Below are positions 44,596 to 54,831 of a stretch of DNA of 64,000 bases, one piece after another (the stretch's first letter is position 1; each line of letters opens with the position of its first letter). Origin of the DNA: Ascidiaceihabitans sp023955215 (GTDB lineage: Bacteria; Pseudomonadota; Alphaproteobacteria; Rhodobacterales; Rhodobacteraceae); assembly GCA_943788345.1 (NCBI GenBank), contig CALSPX010000011.1:124001-188000 (forward strand). The letters run 5' to 3'. A program made the translations under genes and the position numbers. Below the pieces are notes generated by a model that was not told the origin of the DNA, searched no databases, and saw nothing but the letters and a program-made list of their open reading frames with translations.

Positions 44596-44622
44596 ATGCT
44601 AGCGGTACTTATCGGAACTTAG
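44596..44622 (+). CDS. Possible 8-codon mini-ORF before a terminator
   Basis: ATG 44596 has AGGCGG five to six bases upstream and encodes MLAVLIGT, with TAG (44620-44622) touching the base of a terminator stem. Nothing lies downstream on this strand to be attenuated. It could be part of the 3' end of the L,D-transpeptidase message, a small RNA, or chance. Confidence 0.2.
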   Translation: MLAVLIGT

Positions 44623-44648
44623 GGCGGGGATTTCCCCGCCTTTTTTTG
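44623..44648 (+). terminator. Rho-independent terminator after the L,D-transpeptidase gene
   Basis: GGCGGGG (44623-44629) pairs with CCCCGCC (44634-44640) around ATTT, followed by seven T. It lies 92 bases downstream of the L,D-transpeptidase stop, and upstream of the 3' end of parE on the opposite strand. Confidence 0.88.
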
Positions 44649-44767
44649 TTGCGGATATACGAAGGGTGGCGGGTTGAACCCCGCGCTACGTTTTTTGACT
44701 TTAAGTTTTACTATTCAATGTTTTCGCGCCTTCTCTTGAAGGGAAGAATTGGATATGGCCGTTACCT

Positions 44768-46735
<1,968 letters not shown>

Positions 46736-46848
46736 GCTCGGAATTATTGGTTTTGATTAAGCCTTAGTATGTCAGAGCATGACGCGTTGGGAAAGACGCC
46801 ATTGTTGCTTCATTGTTCCAAAGTCACAGGTTGAGTGTAGTCGGTTGG

Positions 46849-47244
46849 TTAGTCGCGTGTGCGTGACGCGTATAGCGCAAAGATTGCGGCCAATACGATC
46901 GACATTGCGCTGCCCAAGACGAGTGATGGGATGCCAGCGTTTAATGCCGGGATCGTTGCAACGAATGCGCCAAGCCCAGAGGCCAAGAACAATGCGGTGG
47001 CCTGACCACGACGCATCATCAAAAAAATGGCACCGATTAGCCCTGCAATGACAGATATTCCAAATGCTATGAACGCGTAGGTTGGACGTGTTTCGATGAA
47101 GCTTTGATATTCTGGCGGCAAGGTTGAAACGCCAGCCGCGCTGAATTGTTGGACCAAATTGATGCAGCCCATCGCATTCCAAAGAGCAGCAATAATACCG
47201 ATAGCCCAGAACGCAATTTTCGATGCTTTTGATGCGGTGCTCAT
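46849..47244 (-). CDS. Small four-helix membrane protein
   Basis: 131 aa, mostly hydrophobic, with four predicted membrane helices (about residues 10-28, 52-78, 82-102 and 107-125). The first helix contains ALWNAMGCINLVQQF, and the loop after it SFIETRPTYAFIAFG; these resemble uncharacterised membrane proteins of proteobacteria that I cannot name with confidence. It lies between parE and the alpha/beta hydrolase gene, all on the minus strand. Function unknown. Confidence 0.75.
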   Translation of the reverse strand: MSTASKASKIAFWAIGIIAALWNAMGCINLVQQFSAAGVSTLPPEYQSFIETRPTYAFIAFGISVIAGLIGAIFLMMRRGQATALFLASGLGAFVATIPALNAGIPSLVLGSAMSIVLAAIFALYASRTRD

Positions 47245-47331
47245 ATTGATGCCCTTAATTCCCCATTGTTAGAAAACTCTAGGGGCGCACGGCCGCTCTG
47301 TCTATCTTCAATGCTCGGAGGTGCAGGTGAA

Positions 47332-48234
47332 CTAAGGGATGTAAATATCGTCCCCAATGACCCAATCGATAATGGCATCCGCCACCTCTACAGGTTTTTG
47401 ATGCAGGACCCAGTGATCGGCATCTTCAATCTCGATGCGCTTTAGTTGGGCGCAATGGTCCTCCAACCCTTGGGTGGCGTGTGGCAACAATGCCGTATCG
47501 TTCATTCCCCAGATAAGCAGGTGGTCACAGTGTACCTTTAGCTTTTCCACGGGCAAGGCTGGTAGATCGTCAATGGGGATACCCACATCTGCGACCTTCA
47601 AGGGCGAAGCGCGGTACCAGTTCGTCATGCCGCGCAACCGTCCATCGCGAGCCCATTCTTTTTTGTAGGCCTCTAGCCGTTCGCCAACCAGCCAACTGGT
47701 GTCCATTTTGGCCGAAAAAAGACGGGTCATTTTGGCGAAGTTATCTGCTGCCAATGTTTCAGGGGATGTGTTGGATTTAATGACGTTGATGTATTGGGAC
47801 GCTTCAGATTGCGCACTGCCCTTGGCCAACTCCCTTTGGAACGGCACTGGATGCACGCCATTCGCGACGATCAGTCGGTTCAAAAGATTGGGATGGAACA
47901 TGGCAAGTCCGTATGCCACGCTGGCACCCCAATCATGGCCCATAACGGCGACTTGGCCGCCTCCCACTAGATCGGTATCGATCAAGGCGACGATGTCGCT
48001 GACCAGTTTTGATAGGGTGTATTCAGCGACTTCAGAGGGTGCCCAGCTTTGACCATAGCCGCGTTGGTCGGGCGCTATACAATGAAACATTCCTGATAAT
48101 TCACATGCTAGATCATCCCAAGCTCCAGAGTATTCGGGGAAGCCATGCAGCATTATCAATTTGGGAAGGTGAGGTTGGCCCCAAGAGCGCACAAAGAAAT
48201 CATTACCGTTAAGAGACAGGGTGTGGGTTTGCAT
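47332..48234 (-). CDS. Alpha/beta hydrolase, epoxide hydrolase/dehalogenase type
   Basis: 300 aa. HGFPE (residues 30-34) gives the oxyanion hole, VMGHDWGASVA holds the nucleophile Asp101, and DADHWVLHQ near residue 272 holds the catalytic His. An Asp nucleophile in GHDWG marks the epoxide hydrolase/haloacetate-haloalkane dehalogenase group and not esterases. No signal peptide; cytoplasmic. The cap domain is about residues 140-225. The natural substrate is unknown. The gene is minus-strand, 87 bases upstream of the small membrane-protein gene. Confidence 0.88.
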   Translation of the reverse strand: MQTHTLSLNGNDFFVRSWGQPHLPKLIMLHGFPEYSGAWDDLACELSGMFHCIAPDQRGYGQSWAPSEVAEYTLSKLVSDIVALIDTDLVGGGQVAVMGHDWGASVAYGLAMFHPNLLNRLIVANGVHPVPFQRELAKGSAQSEASQYINVIKSNTSPETLAADNFAKMTRLFSAKMDTSWLVGERLEAYKKEWARDGRLRGMTNWYRASPLKVADVGIPIDDLPALPVEKLKVHCDHLLIWGMNDTALLPHATQGLEDHCAQLKRIEIEDADHWVLHQKPVEVADAIIDWVIGDDIYIP

Positions 48235-48475
48235 GGTGGGCCTTTCCCGACTTGGCTGACTTTGTATTGTGGCGCTGGATTTTCGTACACCTGAAGCAGA
48301 TCATAGCGGTAAGTTTCACTATTGGAATGAGAAGCTTCGAGAACTTGATCTATGGGGGTATGGCGGCTTTCAGAAGGGTTTCTAATCCATAACGCAAAAT
48401 AAGATCATTTATTTCGACGGAAATCTGAATGGCTCTCGTTCTAGTTAGGACATAAATAAAAAACTGAGGTCCAAC

Positions 48476-49087
48476 ATGCTTTCACGTCTTTCATTTTTAA
48501 GTCCGTACGGGCTGTGGTTTCTTTTCGCTTTGCCCGGAGGTTTGATGTTGGGGACTGCCCTTACGTCTGATGATCCTCGTATTTTTCATGAATTGGTCCA
48601 CCCGTCGGGGGAGTTTTCAGCGCGCTTCCTAATCGTTGCGATGATGGCGACCCCGTTGGCAATGTTGCTGCGCGGATGGCGCGGCCCTATTTGGCTTAAG
48701 AAAAACCGACGCTATTTGGGTGTTGCCTCCTTTGGCTACGCTGCGCTCCATACCTTGTTTTATGTCATTGATAAGGGGTCAATGGCGGGGGTTATCAACG
48801 AAGTATCACGCTTCTATATTTGGACAGGGTGGATTGCATTCGTGATTTTTGTGCCATTGGCGGTTACTTCGACTGACTATTTCGTGCGGATTATGGGGCC
48901 GTGGTGGAAAACCCTGCAGCGTTGGACTTATGGCGCTGCGATTTTGACCTTGTTGCATTGGGCGGCTCTGCACAATTGGGAACACCCAACGTCTGCAATC
49001 GTACACTTCCTACCTTTGACCCTGCTTGAGGCCTACCGTGTTTGGTATTGGTACATCAAACCAAAGGCGCGTGCCGTTGCTGGATAG
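48476..49087 (+). CDS. Ferric-reductase-like haem membrane protein (MsrQ-like)
   Basis: 203 aa with six predicted helices. Histidines in AALHTLFYV and LLHWAALHNWEH are placed like the haem b ligands of the MsrQ/ferric reductase membrane domain. MsrQ passes electrons to the periplasmic methionine sulfoxide reductase MsrP, but no msrP gene is adjacent, and the protein could serve another reductase. ATG 48476 follows GAGG. A 241-base divergent gap lies before it, without any visible gene. Confidence 0.75.
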   Translation: MLSRLSFLSPYGLWFLFALPGGLMLGTALTSDDPRIFHELVHPSGEFSARFLIVAMMATPLAMLLRGWRGPIWLKKNRRYLGVASFGYAALHTLFYVIDKGSMAGVINEVSRFYIWTGWIAFVIFVPLAVTSTDYFVRIMGPWWKTLQRWTYGAAILTLLHWAALHNWEHPTSAIVHFLPLTLLEAYRVWYWYIKPKARAVAG

Positions 49088-49141
49088 GCGGCTCATGGCT
49101 GGATAATAATTGTCTGGTTACACTTTTCTAGATTGCCTTGT

Positions 49142-49166
49142 CAGCAAGCCTTGTTAAGGCTTGCTG
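49142..49166 (+). promoter_or_regulatory. Perfect 11-bp hairpin over the MATE-gene ribosome binding site
   Basis: CAGCAAGCCTT (49142-49152) pairs with AAGGCTTGCTG (49156-49166), loop GTT, ending one base before ATG 49168. The 3' arm contains AAGG, the only Shine-Dalgarno-like sequence, eight bases before that ATG. Formed in the mRNA, it would hide the ribosome binding site. It has no T tract, so it is not a normal terminator. Confidence 0.6.
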
Positions 49167-49167
49167 C

Positions 49168-50541
49168 ATGCGTTCAAAAGCCATGTCATATCCCGCTCAT
49201 GCTAAAGCTGTTGCTATCCTTGGCTTGCCATTGGTTGGAGGACACTTAGCGCAGATAGCCATTGGCGTGACAGACACCGTCATGCTGGGGTGGTACGGTG
49301 TTGATGCGCTGGCGGCTGTCACATTGGCCGCCAGTTATTTTTTCGTTCTTTTTCTGATGGGAGCGGGATTTGCATTTGCGGTCATGCCAATGGTCGCAAC
49401 ATTTGATGCCGAAGAAGACGAAGTTAGTATTCGGCGCGTGACGCGCATGGGGCTGTGGCTGTCGATCGCTTACTCTGTTGCCATCATGCCTATTATGATT
49501 TGGTCTGAATCGCTATTCCTTTTCCTCGGACAAGAACCAACAGTCGCTGCAGACGCGCAACAGTATTTGCGCATTGCCGGATTTGGGATGTTTCCATGGT
49601 TGGTGGCGATGGTCATCAAAAGCTATTTGGCGGCACTTGAGCGCACGCAAGTTGTGTTCTGGATTGCGGTGCTTGCTACGGTTTGCAATGGATTAATTAA
49701 CTACGCCTTGATCTTTGGCAATTGGGGTGCTCCTGAAATGGGCATTCAAGGGGCGGCTATAGCGTCTGTGTTTACCCAATTAGTTGGGATGCTTGGGGTC
49801 GTTGTCTATGCGATCTTGGTTTTGCCTCAACACCAGTTGTTTGTTCGATTTTGGCGGGCGGATTGGGAAATGTTGATGCGGGTGTTCCGCTTGGGTGTTC
49901 CGATTGGTTTTACGGGGCTTTCTGAAACGGGTTTGTTCACGGCGACAGCTGTTATGATGGGTTGGCTTGGCACCGTGCCGTTGGCGGCACATGGCATCGC
50001 GCTTCAATGCGCAGGTATCACGTTCATGCTTCATCTGGGCATTAGTAACGTTGCAACGATCCGTGCGGGCAATGCGTTTGGACGTGGCGATCGGGAACAT
50101 CTAGCAAAAGGGGCATATGTCGTATTTGCCATGTCGTTGGTGGCAGCCCTGTTGGCGGTTGTTGGTTTTCTCCTTTGGCCGGAACCACTGGTTCTCGCGT
50201 TCATGCAGCCAAGTGAGCCTGCACGAGATCAAATTTTGGTAATCGGCGTTGGCCTATTGGCAATGGCCGCACTGTTCCAACTGGTCGATGGCGCACAAGT
50301 CATCGCGTTGGGTTTGCTTCGTGGCGTTCAGGACACCAAAGTGCCAATGTACATGGCTGCGTTCAGCTATTGGGGGATTGGTATGCCGTGCTCATACATA
50401 TTGGGCTTTGTGCTGGGGTATGAGGGGATCGGCGTTTGGATGGGTCTCGTGGTTGGGTTGGCGAGTGCTGCGATATTGCTAAGCGTACGCTTTTGGTCCG
50501 TTATCCTTGGTCGTGTAGGGACCGCATCTGATGTTGGTTAA
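49168..50541 (+). CDS. norM: MATE-family multidrug/sodium antiporter
   Basis: 457 aa with twelve helices. The first half has LGLPLVGGHLAQIAIGVTDTVMLGWYGVDALAA, the second LGVPIGFTGLSETGLFTATAVMMGWLG, the two MATE repeats. Such proteins export cationic drugs or metabolites using sodium or protons. The open frame starts with a TTG at 49138; ATG 49168 or ATG 49183 are more likely, and the hairpin at 49142-49166 sits right before the first. Convergent with the minus-strand gene ending at 50551. Confidence 0.88.
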   Translation: MRSKAMSYPAHAKAVAILGLPLVGGHLAQIAIGVTDTVMLGWYGVDALAAVTLAASYFFVLFLMGAGFAFAVMPMVATFDAEEDEVSIRRVTRMGLWLSIAYSVAIMPIMIWSESLFLFLGQEPTVAADAQQYLRIAGFGMFPWLVAMVIKSYLAALERTQVVFWIAVLATVCNGLINYALIFGNWGAPEMGIQGAAIASVFTQLVGMLGVVVYAILVLPQHQLFVRFWRADWEMLMRVFRLGVPIGFTGLSETGLFTATAVMMGWLGTVPLAAHGIALQCAGITFMLHLGISNVATIRAGNAFGRGDREHLAKGAYVVFAMSLVAALLAVVGFLLWPEPLVLAFMQPSEPARDQILVIGVGLLAMAALFQLVDGAQVIALGLLRGVQDTKVPMYMAAFSYWGIGMPCSYILGFVLGYEGIGVWMGLVVGLASAAILLSVRFWSVILGRVGTASDVG

Positions 50542-50550
50542 GGTCGACCT

Positions 50551-50952
50551 TTAGCCCTTCATCAACCGATCGGCCTTTTTACGCACCAAAGTGCTGCGCA
50601 AATCATGCATGGCGAGAAGCAAGGCGTCAGTGACCATATCGAGCTGGTCTGGGCTGGCTTTAGACTGCACCCACTGTGTTGTGAGGTTCAGATAATCAAC
50701 CGCGCGGTGAATGTCGTCAATGTCGCGATTGGCAAGGATCGAAGCGCGTTCCTCCATCCATCCGTGAATTCTGGCAAGGTCATCTTCGGATAGTCTGCGC
50801 TCACCATGGGGTTTGATCTCTCCATTGCGCATGTTGATGATGGCAATTTGATCCATCTCAATACGTCGCTGACGATTTTCTGTGTCGACGCGAAACACGG
50901 CAGCACCGTTTTCACGAACACGGAAGTAGTAGTTGGGTAATTCACCAGCCAT
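50551..50952 (-). CDS. Conserved hypothetical protein
   Basis: 133 aa from ATG 50952 (open to 50964). N-terminal half is beta-rich (LPNYYFRVRENGAAVFRV and MDQIAIINMRNGEIKPHG); the C-terminal half is helical (EDDLARIHGWMEERASIL and LDMVTDALLLAMHDLRSTLVRKKADRLM). No signal peptide. I know similar sequences only as uncharacterised proteins of Rhodobacteraceae. Same strand as the aminotransferase gene and 12 bases after its stop, so probably cotranscribed with it. Confidence 0.7.
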   Translation of the reverse strand: MAGELPNYYFRVRENGAAVFRVDTENRQRRIEMDQIAIINMRNGEIKPHGERRLSEDDLARIHGWMEERASILANRDIDDIHRAVDYLNLTTQWVQSKASPDQLDMVTDALLLAMHDLRSTLVRKKADRLMKG

Positions 50953-50964
50953 AATTTCTTTCAA

Positions 50965-52167
50965 CTATCTCAATACTGCACAGAATTTAATTATGCGGGC
51001 ACATGCTTCGGTAAGTGCCTCATCAGATGTAGCATAGCTGACTCTGAAATTTGGCGACAATCCAAATGCTGCACCAAAAACCACAGCGACACCAGTGTCA
51101 TTCAGCAACGCAGTCGCGAAAGCTTCGTCATCGACAATTTTGACGCCACTGGGAGTTGTTTTCCCAATGAGGCCAGCAACAGAGGGATAGACATAAAACG
51201 CACCGTCTGGCGTCGGGCACGTAATGCCTTCGGCCTCGTTCAACATCTTCACAACAATATCGCGCCGGCGTACAAATGCCGCGTTATTTTGGGCGATAAA
51301 GTCATGTGGCCCGTTCAATGCTTCGACGGCAGCAAACTGGCTGATGGAGCATGGATTTGAGGTGCTTTGGGATTGAACTTTGCGCATTGCGGCGATCAAT
51401 TCGACAGGACCCGCCGCATACCCTATGCGCCAGCCTGTCATTGCGTATGCTTTTGACACACCGTTTACCGTCAGCGTTCTGTCATAGAGGCGTGGTTCAA
51501 CTTCGGCTGGGGTGCAAAATTGGAAGTCACCAAAGGTGAGGTGTTCGTACATATCGTCCGTCATTACCCAGACGTGTGGATGGCGCATCAAGACATCTGT
51601 TAGTTCCTTTAATTCATCCCAAGTATAGCCTGCGCCGGTTGGGTTGGATGGTGAGTTAAAAAGGAACCATTTCGTGTTGGGCGTAATCGCAGCTTCTAGC
51701 TGGTCCGCGGTCAATTTGAAACCGGTCTGCAAAGACGCTTCGGCAATGACTGGTGTACCACCAGCCAATAGCACCATGTCTGGATAGCTGACCCAGTAGG
51801 GGGCTGGGATGATAACTTCATCGCCTTTATTCAGCGTAGCCATGAATGCGTTGTAAAGGACCTGTTTGCCGCCGGAACTCACGGACACTTGGGACGGCAG
51901 GTAATCAAGACTATTGTCGCGTTTGAACTTGGCGCAAATCGCTTGCTTCAGTTCTGCAATCCCGTCCACTGCCGTGTATTTGGTTTTTCCAGATGTGATA
52001 GCGGCAATGCCGGCATCCTTAATATGCTGTGGGGTGTCGAAATCAGGTTCACCAGCTCCTAGGCCAATCACATCATGGCCTGCTGCCTTCAGCTCGGCGG
52101 CTTTGTTCGTCACGGCAATTGTTGGCGACGGTTTGACGCGGTCAAGAGTATCAGAGAGCAGTTTCAT
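50965..52167 (-). CDS. aspC: Aspartate aminotransferase (class I, 1b type)
   Basis: 400 aa PLP enzyme. Substrate and cofactor motifs: VIGLGAGEPDFDTPQHIK at the start, SSGGKQVLYNAFMA, FNSPSNPTGAGYTWDEL (NPTG), and the PLP lysine in NGVSKAYAMTGWRIGYAAGP; LSPNFRVSYATS near the end holds the carboxylate-binding Arg. These are typical of the alphaproteobacterial AspB-type enzymes that also accept prephenate in some species. Cytoplasmic; interconverts aspartate and 2-oxoglutarate with oxaloacetate and glutamate. Divergent from the XRE regulator across about 100 bases. Confidence 0.93.
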   Translation of the reverse strand: MKLLSDTLDRVKPSPTIAVTNKAAELKAAGHDVIGLGAGEPDFDTPQHIKDAGIAAITSGKTKYTAVDGIAELKQAICAKFKRDNSLDYLPSQVSVSSGGKQVLYNAFMATLNKGDEVIIPAPYWVSYPDMVLLAGGTPVIAEASLQTGFKLTADQLEAAITPNTKWFLFNSPSNPTGAGYTWDELKELTDVLMRHPHVWVMTDDMYEHLTFGDFQFCTPAEVEPRLYDRTLTVNGVSKAYAMTGWRIGYAAGPVELIAAMRKVQSQSTSNPCSISQFAAVEALNGPHDFIAQNNAAFVRRRDIVVKMLNEAEGITCPTPDGAFYVYPSVAGLIGKTTPSGVKIVDDEAFATALLNDTGVAVVFGAAFGLSPNFRVSYATSDEALTEACARIIKFCAVLR

Positions 52168-52268
52168 TGTGATCTCAGCCTTATAGGTTTAAATAAGACT
52201 TCAATAAGCGTGCTGATCAAACCGATCAAGCTGCATTGACGGGAAATGTCCCGATTAAGGATACTCAA

Positions 52269-52676
52269 ATGTCAAACTCACAAGATGAAACGTCTGATTG
52301 GTACAGTCAGGATGCTGCAACCTTTGGAGACCGCGTTGCTGCGGCGCGGGAACAATCGGGCCTGACCCAAAAGGATCTTGCACGGCGATTGGGTGTGCGC
52401 ACCAGCACAGTACGCAATTGGGAAGATGATTTATCTGAACCACGCGCGAACCGATTGTCGATGATGGCAGGCCTGCTAAATGTTTCGATGATGTGGTTGA
52501 TCAATGGCAAAGGCGAGGGCATGGACTCTCCGCCTGACACTGGTGAAGTGACACCTGATATGCGAGCAATTTTAAATGAGCTACGCGAGATGCGTGCGGA
52601 TATGGTTGCGCGCGCGGAGCAAATGGCGCGATTGGAAAAACGGTTGCGTCTTGTTATGTCGGAGAATGGTGAATGA
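52269..52676 (+). CDS. XRE-family helix-turn-helix regulator
   Basis: 135 aa from ATG 52269 with AAGGAT upstream (the frame is open to 52236). The HTH covers residues 17-75: RVAAAREQSGLTQKDLARRLGVRTSTVRNWEDDLSEPRANRL and then the SMMAGLLNVSMMWLI segment. A coiled, acidic-basic C-terminal helix (residues 97-132, ILNELREMRADMVARAEQMARLEKRLRL) suggests dimerisation. Its stop overlaps the sdhE start (ATGA). Target genes are unknown; the link to SdhE is intriguing but may only reflect coupling of translation. Confidence 0.85.
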   Translation: MSNSQDETSDWYSQDAATFGDRVAAAREQSGLTQKDLARRLGVRTSTVRNWEDDLSEPRANRLSMMAGLLNVSMMWLINGKGEGMDSPPDTGEVTPDMRAILNELREMRADMVARAEQMARLEKRLRLVMSENGE

Positions 52677-52939
52677 CCGAGCTTCCAGAACACCGTATTA
52701 AGCGTCTTGCGATGCGTTCCATGCGTCGCGGGATCAAAGAAATGGACATCATTCTTTCTGCATATGCGACTGAAAATTTGGCCAAGATGGATGACGCAAA
52801 AATCACGTTGTACGATCATCTGCTCGATGAAAATGACCAAGATTTGTATCAGTGGGTGACGGGGCAGGTTGTTGCGCCGGATAAATTCACACAGATGATC
52901 GCGGAAATTTCTGTTCAAATGCAAGGTGTTAAGGTCTGA
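52673..52939 (+). CDS. sdhE: FAD assembly factor SdhE
   Basis: 88 aa, standard size. The conserved RGxxE motif is RSMRRGIKEMD near residue 19, which in SdhE/SDHAF2 contacts the flavoprotein, and DHLLDENDQDLYQWVTG is the second conserved block. It promotes covalent attachment of FAD to succinate dehydrogenase SdhA and to fumarate reductase. Starts inside the previous stop (ATGA overlap). No sdhCDAB genes are in the window. Confidence 0.92.
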   Translation: MTELPEHRIKRLAMRSMRRGIKEMDIILSAYATENLAKMDDAKITLYDHLLDENDQDLYQWVTGQVVAPDKFTQMIAEISVQMQGVKV

Positions 52940-53014
52940 TCTTGGACGTTTAACGGGTTATTGGTGAATTTGGCTCAGTTTGCAGTGAGAGAGCAGATTG
53001 AGTCGGAGACATAA

Positions 53015-53524
53015 ATGAGCATTCAAGACCCAATGGCCCAGTCCATGAGCATACCCCAAGATAAGGGGTTTATGGGTGGGTATTTAGAGGCGTTGTCGTT
53101 GGTAGAACGATTGCACCGATTGTTACTGGACGTCATCAAAGATGAATTTGAACGTGTCGGCGTTTTAGAGATTAATGCCGTGCAAGCCATGTTGCTATTC
53201 AACATTGGTGACAATGAGGTGACGGCGGGCGAGCTAAAAAGCCGTGGCTATTATCAAGGTAGCAACGTCAGCTATAACCTTAAAAAGCTTGTTGAAATGG
53301 GCTATATGCACCATCAGCGATGCGAGATTGACCGTCGGTCGGTTCGGGTGAAGTTGACGGATCAAGGGCGTCAAGTTCGCAAGGTGGTGACCGAATTGTT
53401 TGAACGCCATGCCGATGGATTGCAAAATCGTGGTGTTTTAGGGCATGAAGGTTTGGAAAATATTACCTCATCTTTGAAGCGCGTCGAGAGATATTGGACC
53501 GATCAAATCCGCTACATCTATTGA
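53015..53524 (+). CDS. MarR-family winged-helix regulator (LdtR-like)
   Basis: 169 aa. The winged-helix core covers residues 50-125: LEINAVQAMLLFNIGDNEVTAGELK, YYQGSNVSYNLKKLVEMGYMHHQRCEIDRRSVRVKLT (recognition helix and wing). In Liberibacter and rhizobia the related LdtR controls an L,D-transpeptidase gene and osmotic tolerance; this assignment is from family knowledge and the length. The L,D-transpeptidase at 43943 is a possible target. Its 3' end overlaps the 3' end of the DUF1194 gene by 57 bases. Confidence 0.83.
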   Translation: MSIQDPMAQSMSIPQDKGFMGGYLEALSLVERLHRLLLDVIKDEFERVGVLEINAVQAMLLFNIGDNEVTAGELKSRGYYQGSNVSYNLKKLVEMGYMHHQRCEIDRRSVRVKLTDQGRQVRKVVTELFERHADGLQNRGVLGHEGLENITSSLKRVERYWTDQIRYIY

Positions 53525-54304
53525 TCGATCTTGGCGACGTGTCACCGACAAGGGTGTCGATGGTACTTTTTCTGGTGATTCAAAACGTGAATTAGATGTT
53601 TCTGTTTGATGCTTGTAAAGTGCACCGATGGCCTGCATCGCCAGTTCGCGCTCTAGTTTGCGCCGCATAGCGCGTTCGTAATCTTCGAACCCTTGTGCGA
53701 CCTCGATAAAAGCACCAGGGCCGCGAATGACCTCGTTTTGATAGTACGGGATCAGATTGGTTTCGGCCTCAAAATCAGCGGCGTTTATGACTAATCCGTT
53801 TACTGTAACTGCGTCAAACGGAAACGCCTTGTAGGCTGAAGAGGGGGGGAATCCCTCGTTGTTCTCTCCATCGCCAGCCATATCCAAAGTTTGACGCAGA
53901 CAGGGTGGGGCGCGTTTGAACATACCTGCACCATAGCCCAACGCGTATCCCATCGCCGTGGGGAATTCAGTCTGACTGCGAGCGCTTGTCGCAAGGGTTT
54001 GAGCGGCGAAAAGTAGATCGCTTTGATTGTTGATCAACGTCCAATCTAACAAGACTTTTTGGTTATAACGGCCGGACCATTCGAAAACGGCCAAGGCGAC
54101 GGGCAAATCGCTGGAAAAGAATGCTCTGGTGACTTCAGGTGCTGTCAGTGCCGCGACCATCCCGCCGCGCTGTAAAGCATCTTCTGCCTCATCGACCGAA
54201 CTGGAAACATCCATGGCAAGTAGAAGGGCCAAACGACATTCTATTGCCTGAGCTGGCAGTGCACCAAGGGTAAGGAGCGTCGCAAGCACAAAACGTAACA
54301 TCAT
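53468..54304 (-). CDS. Secreted DUF1194 (von Willebrand-like) protein
   Basis: 278 aa from ATG 54304, after AAGGAA (open to 54415). Signal peptide of about 19 residues (ALPAQA cut). The DUF1194 domain has the MIDAS-like LLLAMDVSSSVDEAEDALQRGG at residues 26-47, then VALAVFEWSGRYNQ, LDMAGDGENNEG and VTVNGLVINAAD, the pattern of von Willebrand A-like domains, with DxSxS intact. A C-terminal extension of roughly 45 residues lies beyond the usual domain and is encoded over the end of the MarR gene. Periplasmic or extracellular; function unknown. Confidence 0.85.
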   Translation of the reverse strand: MMLRFVLATLLTLGALPAQAIECRLALLLAMDVSSSVDEAEDALQRGGMVAALTAPEVTRAFFSSDLPVALAVFEWSGRYNQKVLLDWTLINNQSDLLFAAQTLATSARSQTEFPTAMGYALGYGAGMFKRAPPCLRQTLDMAGDGENNEGFPPSSAYKAFPFDAVTVNGLVINAADFEAETNLIPYYQNEVIRGPGAFIEVAQGFEDYERAMRRKLERELAMQAIGALYKHQTETSNSRFESPEKVPSTPLSVTRRQDRSIDVADLIGPISLDALQR

Positions 54305-54338
54305 CAGTTTCCTTTGGCTAACGTCGCTGGAAATTAGA

Positions 54339-54767
54339 TCACCATTGTCCCGTGTTCTCCATGCTAGCCCATGGCTCTGCTGGTGCCAATCGCTCGCCCG
54401 CCTGAAGTAATTCAATCGATACGTTGTCAGGGGTGCGGATGAACGCCATGTAGCCGTCGCGCGGGGGGCGATTAATAGTGACCCCGTTGTCCATCAAGGT
54501 TTGGCATGTTTTATAAATATCATCGACAGCATAGGCGAGGTGGCCAAAATGACGGCTGTCGGATGGAAGCCCGTCGTCGCCGTCCCAATTGTAAGTAAGC
54601 TCGACGGGGCAGTCTTCATTCCCAGTAGCAGCCATGAATATCAACGAAAAACGCCCACCCTCGCTTTCATGGCGGCGCGTTTCTTTCATCCCCAGAAGTT
54701 CAAAAAAGGCGATCGTTTTTTCAAGGTTGGCAACGCGTATCATTGTATGAAGGTATTTAAGAGGCAT
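54339..54767 (-). CDS. gloA: Lactoylglutathione lyase (glyoxalase I)
   Basis: 142 aa. Metal ligands at family positions: His7 in KYLHTMIRV, Glu in CPVELTYNW, His in SRHFGHLAYAV and Glu in NVSIELLQ. It converts the methylglyoxal-glutathione hemithioacetal to S-lactoylglutathione. Its stop lies 34 bases before the DUF1194 start on the same strand, so the two probably share a transcript. Complete length. Confidence 0.93.
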   Translation of the reverse strand: MPLKYLHTMIRVANLEKTIAFFELLGMKETRRHESEGGRFSLIFMAATGNEDCPVELTYNWDGDDGLPSDSRHFGHLAYAVDDIYKTCQTLMDNGVTINRPPRDGYMAFIRTPDNVSIELLQAGERLAPAEPWASMENTGQW

Positions 54768-54831
54768 CGTGCTTTCCTTTGTGTTGTTTGGATACAGGTT
54801 AGCACGGGGATCAGAGTATACCAGTCATCAC

